Of a stretch of DNA of 64,000 nt, positions 20,717 to 28,035 are shown piece after piece. Position 1 is the stretch's first letter; each line of letters begins with the position of its first letter. Under the pieces are notes generated by a model. It saw only the letters and a program-made list of their open reading frames with translations, made no database searches and had not been told where the DNA came from. Source of the stretch: Candidatus Poseidoniaceae archaeon (GTDB taxonomy: Archaea > Thermoplasmatota > Poseidoniia > Poseidoniales > Poseidoniaceae); the NCBI GenBank assembly GCA_028356125.1, contig JAOMTZ010000002.1, positions 1 to 64,000 on the forward strand, read 5' to 3'. A program made the position numbers and the translations under genes.

Positions 20717-20734
20717 TACTTCATTGGTGAAGTA
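20717..20734. terminator. Symmetric hairpin TACTTCA-TTGG-TGAAGTA between convergent genes
   Basis: Perfect 7-bp stem between truD and aEF-1beta stops; could act on both strands. Confidence 0.5.
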
Positions 20735-20745
20735 TTTACTAAGGC

Positions 20746-21018
20746 TCAAAGAAGTCCCATTGAAAGAACTTCGATTTCGCCGGTGCCACGGATGGCACGC
20801 ATGTTGTCTTCAAAAATGTCCGAAAGTCCGGAGCCGTCGTTCATGACAACATGAACTTGAATAAACTTCAAACCAAACGCTAGTGGCTTAGTTTCACAAA
20901 GTTGGACGTCGTAAACATCGTCCTTGAGAGCTTGTATCTGTGTAGCAATATCATCAGCAGAGACGTCGTCGACGTCAGAATCTGGCATTACCTTGTAGGT
21001 TAGTGCGACCATTCCCAT
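20746..21018 (-). CDS. Translation elongation factor aEF-1beta
   Basis: MGMVALTYKVMPDSDVDD...CETKPLAFGLKFIQVHVVMNDGSG...IRGTGEIEVLSMGLL; ORF track extends start to 21030. Confidence 0.9.
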   Translation of the reverse strand: MGMVALTYKVMPDSDVDDVSADDIATQIQALKDDVYDVQLCETKPLAFGLKFIQVHVVMNDGSGLSDIFEDNMRAIRGTGEIEVLSMGLL

Positions 21019-21033
21019 AGTAATCACCAATTA

Positions 21034-21201
21034 TTAAGGTCCCTGGAAACCACAATTACTGCAGACGTAAGTGACACCTTGGTTTCTGCAGCGAGGGCTG
21101 CGGCCAATTGATTCGCCACATGATGGACATGGGAAAGTTGTAGATCCTTTGTCCACTAGTGGGACTCCGGAAGCGGTACAGACGGTTGCTCGCTCAGACA
21201 T
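21034..21201 (-). CDS. Small zinc-ribbon protein (HVO_2753-like family), 55 aa, absent from ORF track
   Basis: Manual translation: MSERATVCTASGVPLVDKGSTTFPCPSCGESIGRSPRCRNQGVTYVCSNCGFQGP; typical adjacency to aEF-1beta. Confidence 0.88.
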   Translation of the reverse strand: MSERATVCTASGVPLVDKGSTTFPCPSCGESIGRSPRCRNQGVTYVCSNCGFQGP

Positions 21202-21266
21202 GATATTACACCTCAGTGCAGCCCGGCCACGACCTCTCCCTCTTTATCCTTGCGTGAAGTCAGAGT

Positions 21267-21662
21267 TCATCTGTCAAGAATCATTAGTGAACCATTTCTA
21301 CCAGTTGACACTATTATTTCACCATCTCTTGAGCGGCACCAACCATTCTCAATTCGTATTACGTCGCCCGCTTTCACCCGATTTACTTGCTCTCCCCAAA
21401 GGACAATCCCTACCAAACCGGTTTCATCTCTACCACATGCAGCGGCCAATGAACCTGTATAATTCGCAGAGTTCACCAGACGCCGAGGATACCGACGAAG
21501 AACTACCAATTCTACACGGTGAATTACTTCATTGGGCAATAAATCAGTCACTTTCTGTCTTGCATTATTTTCTGATTTCGCATTGGTGTGGTTTTTCATA
21601 TCAGACAAAATTGACTTTGTCCTCTCATCTTTAGGCTGGCCCCTTGTATGCTTATTTTGCAT
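21267..21662 (-). CDS. OB-fold nucleic-acid-binding protein (ssDNA-binding/RPA-like)
   Basis: KAGDVIRIENGWCRSRDGEIIVSTGRNGSL characteristic of archaeal OB-fold proteins. Confidence 0.6.
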   Translation of the reverse strand: MQNKHTRGQPKDERTKSILSDMKNHTNAKSENNARQKVTDLLPNEVIHRVELVVLRRYPRRLVNSANYTGSLAAACGRDETGLVGIVLWGEQVNRVKAGDVIRIENGWCRSRDGEIIVSTGRNGSLMILDR

Positions 21663-21726
21663 AAACAGACTGGATTTCTCTAATCTTATTGAAAGATTCC
21701 CCCAGGCCTAAAGGAATGTGAACATG

Positions 21727-22470
21727 TTACTCCTCAGGAGTACGCTTCTTCATAATTCTGAAAGTGGATTTTACTGGCTCGACATCATCAAGCGGCTCCG
21801 GCCCACCTTTACGGGACTCTAATGCATCCTCGAATTGTGGTCTAATCTGCCAATCAGGACCACGCTTAGGAGTATGGAATTTGCAAACTAAATAAACTTC
21901 GGATGATGAATTTCTACTTGCCATAGGAGAGAACCTCTTCACTGTCTGGAAGTGTGGGCGCACTAATTCAATCATCTCTTCAACTCCAACGCCTTGGAAT
22001 AGTTTGGTTACAAAGTGGCCTCCATACTTCAGTAAAGGTAGAGCGAAATCGAAAACATCAGCTACCAGCATTAACGAGACTGCTTGGTCGATATCCCATT
22101 TACCCGTAATATGTGGAGATATATCTGAAATGATGACATCAATAACTTCTGTATCGATCGCATCGAGTACTGATTGTTGAGTAAATGGATCTGTGATATC
22201 TCCAACCAACAAGTTTGCCCCCTCAACAGGAACACAAGATTTCAAATCAATACCTACGACTTTTCCTTTTTTGCCAACCAATTCGACTGCTACTTGAGCC
22301 CAACCTCCTGGGTGACAACCTACATCCAAAACACTGTCTTCAGAATCGATGATCTTGTGACGATCGTGGATTTGTTTGAGTTTGAATGCAGAACGGGCAC
22401 GGTAACCGCTCGCTTTGGCTTGCTTACGCCAAGAATCACGTTGATGATCTTGAACCCAGCGGTCAACCAT
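21727..22470 (-). CDS. rlmE: FtsJ/RlmE-family rRNA 2'-O-methyltransferase
   Basis: GYRARSAFKLKQI, DVGCHPGGWAQVAVE, ISDISPHITGKWDID, VTKLFQG. Confidence 0.92.
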   Translation of the reverse strand: MVDRWVQDHQRDSWRKQAKASGYRARSAFKLKQIHDRHKIIDSEDSVLDVGCHPGGWAQVAVELVGKKGKVVGIDLKSCVPVEGANLLVGDITDPFTQQSVLDAIDTEVIDVIISDISPHITGKWDIDQAVSLMLVADVFDFALPLLKYGGHFVTKLFQGVGVEEMIELVRPHFQTVKRFSPMASRNSSSEVYLVCKFHTPKRGPDWQIRPQFEDALESRKGGPEPLDDVEPVKSTFRIMKKRTPEE

Positions 22471-22543
22471 AGTACACCCTCAGACCATTCGGGTAAGCAT
22501 CTCCATGATAACTTCATGGACAAGTTACTGGTCCTCGGGACTA

Positions 22544-23347
22544 ATGAGACACATAATGGCCATACTCGTACTGGCCTTGTGCCTCACCCCCGCCACTACT
22601 GCGTTAGCAGAAGAGAATGTGGATAAACACTGGCTGCAGAGAACGATTTTAGTTGAAGAGAGGACCGCCATCGATTGCCCCTCATGCGCTGAAATCGATC
22701 CGGAACTTACGATGGTTGCTAAGTCACACGGAGCTAGAACGGCAATTGTCGGCATTCACGTAGGTGATTCATTCGAAAACGATGCGAGTTTGGCTAGAAT
22801 TGCATACCAAATGCAATCTGATAACACAACATACGGAACTCCTACATTCTTTGTAGATGGAATGAAAACAGCTGAAGGGTATGATGCATGGAGTGATGTT
22901 CAAAAGAGAATTTTACTCCAAGAAAGTACACGATTGGCACCAGAAGCGATTGCTATGAGTTTAGTGGATGATGAAATTATAATTCCTTCTCCCGAATTTG
23001 GACAGTTGACAATTATGGTCCTCGAGCATGAAAAAGAAGTCCCACCTGATGTTGAAAATATGGGTGAAGATGACCGAGATCGAGTTCTTGTTGGAATGAA
23101 GGTTGTAAACTCATCCGGAAGTATATCGGTATATGGTAACATGAGCTTAACCGATTCATGGTCAGTTGTACTAGTGCATGAGCCTGAAGAAGGCGGAGAG
23201 CCTTACGGAGTAGTAGAAGTTTCGAATAGAGAATTTGAGGAAACTAAAGATAACCATCTTTTGGCGATCTTAGCGGTTTGCATTTTCCTTGGGGCATTAC
23301 TAGTATTCGTGCCGAAAAGCAATCCCCGCTTTACGGAAGAAGAATAG
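22544..23347 (+). CDS. Membrane-anchored thioredoxin-like protein
   Basis: Signal peptide MRHIMAILVLALCLTPATTALA; RTAIDCPSCAEIDP (CPSC); YGTPTFFVDG; C-terminal TM. Confidence 0.75.
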   Translation: MRHIMAILVLALCLTPATTALAEENVDKHWLQRTILVEERTAIDCPSCAEIDPELTMVAKSHGARTAIVGIHVGDSFENDASLARIAYQMQSDNTTYGTPTFFVDGMKTAEGYDAWSDVQKRILLQESTRLAPEAIAMSLVDDEIIIPSPEFGQLTIMVLEHEKEVPPDVENMGEDDRDRVLVGMKVVNSSGSISVYGNMSLTDSWSVVLVHEPEEGGEPYGVVEVSNREFEETKDNHLLAILAVCIFLGALLVFVPKSNPRFTEEE

Positions 23348-23453
23348 AGATTACCGGAAATAATTAACAATATTGGCTTTATTATTAACATTTTGAGGAA
23401 AGAAATGAACATGTAACCAAACATTTGATAAGGTTCAGGGGCCATGTAATATC

Positions 23454-23720
23454 ATGGAACCGAACAACAACACATCAGAAGTAAATCAAGTTGTAACTAA
23501 GTCTTGGATGGTAGAATATACCGTGGAGGTTGATGAAGAAAGTCATCGACACCTATCCATGATCAAGGCTGAAGACGTAACAAATGTACATCATCAATTA
23601 CTTCGGGAATTACGAAAGACCTACCACACAAGCGCCAAAGTCGACGTAACCGTACATCGCATTGAACCAGTAACTACTAACACAGACGCTCTGTATTTTG
23701 AAGGTATTTACGCACCTTAG
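23454..23720 (+). CDS. Hypothetical protein (88 aa)
   Basis: Intact ORF in intergenic space. Confidence 0.6.
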   Translation: MEPNNNTSEVNQVVTKSWMVEYTVEVDEESHRHLSMIKAEDVTNVHHQLLRELRKTYHTSAKVDVTVHRIEPVTTNTDALYFEGIYAP

Positions 23721-24241
23721 TTAGAAGTGTAGGATATCACAATATTTTGGCCATCCGCTAGTATGAGATTCTGGTAATCTGTACTAATCTGTCCATCTAC
23801 TGTCATCTCAATGGTTCCATCCCTGTATTCCATTATACCGGTTTCATCGAAGTGTTTGCCCCATACATCAAAGAATACTTCCAATGGTACATCCTCGATT
23901 TGTTTGCTCTCAACATGTATCTTCCCCGAATCATCGTGAGTGTGAGTCATGTGCATTGCACCCTTGCAAATATCTGTATCGATCCCAGTATTACCAGGAA
24001 TTGAATATTCATTACCATCTATCAATATTGTCAGATAGGGGTGGAAGTGCATAGCAAGACCGTCGTGGTCTAGACATTCCATTCCAAGTGGATGCATTTC
24101 TTCGGATGTATTGCTTAGTGGTGCTGCTGATTCAGTATCATCGATTAGATTGATGATTCCCTCATATTCCAATAACCCAACCAGAGATGCAAGGCAGACG
24201 GCTGTGAATATCATCCACCAGCTGCCTTCTTGCAAAATCAT
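23717..24241 (-). CDS. Membrane-anchored His-rich domain protein
   Basis: N-terminal TM; GLAMHFHPYLTILIDGNEYSIPGNTGI...CKGAMHMTHTHDDSGKIHVES; 4-nt overlap with VKOR gene. Confidence 0.7.
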   Translation of the reverse strand: MILQEGSWWMIFTAVCLASLVGLLEYEGIINLIDDTESAAPLSNTSEEMHPLGMECLDHDGLAMHFHPYLTILIDGNEYSIPGNTGIDTDICKGAMHMTHTHDDSGKIHVESKQIEDVPLEVFFDVWGKHFDETGIMEYRDGTIEMTVDGQISTDYQNLILADGQNIVISYTSN

Positions 24242-24927
24242 TCCTCCTCAGAAGAATTCTTTGGTGCTACGTAACCACCGCGCTTTCTACGTTCTTTGGA
24301 TTCAGTTTCTGTTGCTATTACAGACGAATTACTCCAGTCACTACCACCATACATCTTGCTTAAACGGAAAAACCCGATTGTTGATACTACATGTGAGACG
24401 TGAGCAGTAGTACAGTATTGACATAGTTTACCGATTTCATACTCAGCATATATAAGGTAGAATATCATCAAAATCCCAAGAATTCCAAAGTTCCTTCCAA
24501 TGCTAAGGTTTGAGCTGACCCAAGTTGCCGATGGTTCCTTTGCAATTGATATTGCCAACCACAAGAAAAGAGCGAATGCCATCATTCCAAGTAAACCCCA
24601 GGGTAGACCAATAAACGGCATGGTATTCCAATCTGAGTTACCTATGACGCTTGAACAATCCCAAACTCCATCTGCACTGCAGAATTGTCCGCCGCCCATT
24701 TCGCTAGCCTTATTGTGAATCCATAGTGTGTGTGCCGATACTGTAAATCCACCAAACATTACTGCGATCATTCCACCGAGTGTACGACCTCTAACTGTTT
24801 CCAGACTCTTCCATCTTGAAGAAAGGCTCTTTCCTAGCCCCTCACCTAAGGGAGACATGAGAACTAATCCGAATACAATAGGTATCCAATGGAAAATAAG
24901 TTGTGTATTAGCATCAAGTTCCATCAC
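24238..24927 (-). CDS. Vitamin K epoxide reductase (VKOR) family protein
   Basis: VWDCSSVIGNSDWNTMPFIGLPWGLLGMM ... GKLCQYCTTAHVSH (CxxC), multi-TM. Confidence 0.88.
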   Translation of the reverse strand: MMELDANTQLIFHWIPIVFGLVLMSPLGEGLGKSLSSRWKSLETVRGRTLGGMIAVMFGGFTVSAHTLWIHNKASEMGGGQFCSADGVWDCSSVIGNSDWNTMPFIGLPWGLLGMMAFALFLWLAISIAKEPSATWVSSNLSIGRNFGILGILMIFYLIYAEYEIGKLCQYCTTAHVSHVVSTIGFFRLSKMYGGSDWSNSSVIATETESKERRKRGGYVAPKNSSEEE

Positions 24928-25574
24928 ATTACACCTCCAGTGGGTATCTCATAATCCATGGCATCCCAAATTGATAGCCCTTGTTCAGCGTCAGGAGTAG
25001 CATACAGAATGATACCATTAGGTGCCACGAGGAAATAAGTTGGAGTTCCAGGTATTCCCCACTCGTCACGGTTATCGTTGTCATGATCATCCATGTAACC
25101 GAAAGAGTGTTCGTATTCGGTCCTGAAATCGGTGATTTCAGTCTGTCCGTAATCCCAGCCTTCAGTTCCTTCACGTAGTGAAATTGAGACTGCTAGGAAT
25201 TCTACGGTGACATTTTCGGGCATTGATCGTGTAGGACTATCTCCTGTCCATTTTGATTGTTGACTAGTAATTTCACTAGCAGATGATATGCAAGCACTAC
25301 AATTAGTATCCATGAACTCAATCATGTAGTAAGTTCCACCGTCGCCTTCAGACCACATTGAATCAATGTTGTCCTGTAAATCAAAATCTGTCCAAGATGT
25401 ACCATCCCAAACTTCTCCTGATAGATCTGGTGCTCTGTCACCTACACCAATTCCAGTGTAGACTGGATTAGTAGTTAGTGCAATGTAAGTAAACGCTGTG
25501 ATAAATAGCACACTAACAAACATCAAACCATCAGATCGTGCTCCGGCTTCATTACAAATATTTCTTCGTAGCAT
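24924..25574 (-). CDS. Membrane-anchored TlpA/redoxin-like thiol-disulfide protein
   Basis: DRAPDLSGEVWDG..., EFMDTNCSACISSASEI (CxxC), WGIPGTPTYFLVAPNG. Confidence 0.8.
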   Translation of the reverse strand: MLRRNICNEAGARSDGLMFVSVLFITAFTYIALTTNPVYTGIGVGDRAPDLSGEVWDGTSWTDFDLQDNIDSMWSEGDGGTYYMIEFMDTNCSACISSASEITSQQSKWTGDSPTRSMPENVTVEFLAVSISLREGTEGWDYGQTEITDFRTEYEHSFGYMDDHDNDNRDEWGIPGTPTYFLVAPNGIILYATPDAEQGLSIWDAMDYEIPTGGVM

Positions 25575-25578
25575 ATTA

Positions 25579-26523
25579 TCACCCCATAATCTCCTTAATC
25601 AGGACTCGAGTAGTGTAGGCCACGGCCTCCTCACTATCATAGTTGACCTTGAATCCTAATTTCTTGAGTCTATTTATTGCTAGCATAGCCTTGGGGATAT
25701 CTCCTGCCCAACCACGATCTCCACCAGTGTATTCTATGCTTGCACCATCACATCCAGTCTCCTTGATTACAATGGCGGCAATGTTGCGAACGCTACATGT
25801 GTCATTTGAACCAAGGTTGTATAGATTGATGTTATCATCTGTATTTTGAATTACATGCAATATTGCGTCTACACAGTCGCCTACTTCCATGTATGATTTT
25901 TCTTGTAGTCCATTACCTAAAACCTCTAATCGACTTGGGTCGGCTTTCAGTTTGTGAATGAAATCAAAGATTACACCATGAGTCCCTCTTTCACCAATAA
26001 TATTGGCAAAACGGAAGATCCATGCTTGTAGTCCGAAGGTTCCGACCCAAGAGCCGATTAGTCCTTCACCAGCTTGTTTCGAGGCCCCATAAAGGGAGAT
26101 TGGAAGGCACGGCCCATGATCTTCAGGAGTCGGCATTGGTGCGCCTTCACCGTAAACAACCGAAGATGATGCAAATGCAATCTTCCCTACTCCAGCCAGG
26201 CGCATTGCTTCTAGAACATTATACGTTGCAATCGTCCCTTCGTTAAGATCAGTGTCGGTAATTTTTGTACCTAATCTAATATCTGGATTTGCAGCCAAGT
26301 GATAAACCATGTCGATACCATCCATCAACGGAATTAATCCATTCAGATCCTTAAGATCAGCATTATGGAATGTAACTGCTCCAGAATCAATGTGTCCTTG
26401 AATAAATTCAATAACTCCAGAAGACAGATTATCTACCACTGAAACCTTGTCACCTCTAGCGACAAGACGGTCAATTAAGTGGGAACCAATGAATCCGGCT
26501 CCTCCGGTTACTAGTGCTCGCAT
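25579..26523 (-). CDS. NAD-dependent epimerase/dehydratase (UDP-glucose 4-epimerase-like)
   Basis: MRALVTGGAGFIGSHLIDRL ... YHLAA ... SSSVVYGE ... YGASKQAGE. Confidence 0.92.
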   Translation of the reverse strand: MRALVTGGAGFIGSHLIDRLVARGDKVSVVDNLSSGVIEFIQGHIDSGAVTFHNADLKDLNGLIPLMDGIDMVYHLAANPDIRLGTKITDTDLNEGTIATYNVLEAMRLAGVGKIAFASSSVVYGEGAPMPTPEDHGPCLPISLYGASKQAGEGLIGSWVGTFGLQAWIFRFANIIGERGTHGVIFDFIHKLKADPSRLEVLGNGLQEKSYMEVGDCVDAILHVIQNTDDNINLYNLGSNDTCSVRNIAAIVIKETGCDGASIEYTGGDRGWAGDIPKAMLAINRLKKLGFKVNYDSEEAVAYTTRVLIKEIMG

Positions 26524-26686
26524 GTGCGGTCGTCATCATCATTTCATTTTAATACTCAGTATCACCGTCTAGATTTACTTTCATGCCACCTCTGTCAGAA
26601 AATGATATCGTGCTTTGACGATAGATTGTATTTTGCTGCAAGTGGGACGATGCAGTATTAACAAGAAGTTCCAGGAGTTGAAAATA

Positions 26687-26941
26687 ATGCCAAAGATAGA
26701 AAATAATAAAGAGCAAGATAATGAACAAAATACGAACAGTGTGCTAGTTGGATTTGTACGAAAATCCAACGCAGGGCGTGCTGTCAAACTGTCAATAAAC
26801 ACAAGTTCGTTCCAGGACTGTGCGACATACGTAACCAGTGACGGGCAAACTTATGTCCAGTTAGTGATAAGCTTAAACGCACTTTCAGGAGTGATTGAAG
26901 GGAGTCGCGCAGTGACTTCGATTAATCAGTTAAACGATTAG
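26687..26941 (+). CDS. Small hypothetical protein (84 aa)
   Basis: MPKIENNKEQDNEQNTNSVLVGFVRKSNAGRAVKLSINTSSFQDCATYVTSDGQTYVQLVISLNAL...; ATG 26687 preferred. Confidence 0.65.
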   Translation: MPKIENNKEQDNEQNTNSVLVGFVRKSNAGRAVKLSINTSSFQDCATYVTSDGQTYVQLVISLNALSGVIEGSRAVTSINQLND

Positions 26942-26965
26942 TGCACATGAGTACATACGGTTTAA

Positions 26966-26991
26966 GCCCGCCCTAGAGTATTAGGGCGGGC
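26966..26991 (+). terminator. Strong intrinsic-like hairpin GCCCGCCCTA-GAGTAT-TAGGGCGGGC
   Basis: Perfect 10-bp stem, 6-nt loop, about 25 nt after the 84-aa ORF stop, followed by ctttacccctctt. Confidence 0.7.
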
Positions 26992-27068
26992 CTTTACCCC
27001 TCTTATTCAACGGATTACACTGATATGGAGCCGAATCACATATATTGGACTCGGTCGCGAGTAGTACC

Positions 27069-28001
27069 ATGGAGGAGGAACCTGTGGGGCAATTCAAAAT
27101 TGTTGCAGGCCTGCCCATGTACAACGAAGAAGAGACTATTGGAACCGTGGTTACCAAGGTCCGAGATTATGTTGATGAAATCGTTTGTGTAGACGATGGA
27201 TCTTCAGATTCGGGAGCAAGAATCGCAGAGTCTTGTGGAGCAATCATTCACCGCCACAGAGTGAATCGAGGCTACGGAGGTGCCCTAAAATCCCTATTTG
27301 CTAAGGCCAGAGAAATGGATGCAGATGCATTAGTAGTCCTAGATAGTGATGGGCAACACGAACCCGCAGATATTCCCAAGTTGCTAGAGCCTATTCTTTC
27401 TGGTGAAGCAGACTTTGTAATTGGAAGCCGATTCATCGATGGTGGCGGTAGTGAAGACATGCCAGCATACAGAAGATTGGGAATCAAAGTGATAACGGCA
27501 ACCTCAAATTTGTCAAGTGATTTAGGAATCCAAGACACTCAATCTGGATTTAGAGCATTCTCTAAATTAGCAATCGAGAGACTAAGGTTTGATGCAGAAG
27601 GCATGGAATTATCACTCGAAATGCTTGAAGATGCTCATGAGAAGAATCTGAAAATCGAAGAAGTACCCACTGTCATTAGGTATGATGTTCCAAAGGGTAG
27701 CAACTTTACTGCGATATCCCATGGATTTACAGTCCTAGTATGGGCTCTACTCTCACTATCTCAAAAGAAACCACTGCTAGTATTAGGACTACCAGGTTTC
27801 GGTTTATTTGCAGCAGGTGCCGCTATGGCATTCAATGCAATCGATGGGATTTCAAACTCTGTAGATGCCCTTGTTGGACCCGGTCTGACCGCCATATGGA
27901 TTGGTGTACTTGGATTAGCAATGATGGCCACTGGGCTTGTTTTACAATCCGCTAGAAACTTCATCCGTCACCTTTTGATTAGGGAATTCGGACTGGCCTG
28001 A
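27069..28001 (+). CDS. GT2 glycosyltransferase (DPM1/dolichol-phosphate sugar synthase-like) with C-terminal TM hairpin
   Basis: GLPMYNEEETIGTVV, VDDGSSD, VLDSDGQHEPADIP, GSRF, DTQSGFRAF. Confidence 0.9.
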   Translation: MEEEPVGQFKIVAGLPMYNEEETIGTVVTKVRDYVDEIVCVDDGSSDSGARIAESCGAIIHRHRVNRGYGGALKSLFAKAREMDADALVVLDSDGQHEPADIPKLLEPILSGEADFVIGSRFIDGGGSEDMPAYRRLGIKVITATSNLSSDLGIQDTQSGFRAFSKLAIERLRFDAEGMELSLEMLEDAHEKNLKIEEVPTVIRYDVPKGSNFTAISHGFTVLVWALLSLSQKKPLLVLGLPGFGLFAAGAAMAFNAIDGISNSVDALVGPGLTAIWIGVLGLAMMATGLVLQSARNFIRHLLIREFGLA

Positions 28002-28035
28002 ATGTGCTCAATTTAGCATAGCCTTCATGGATTAG

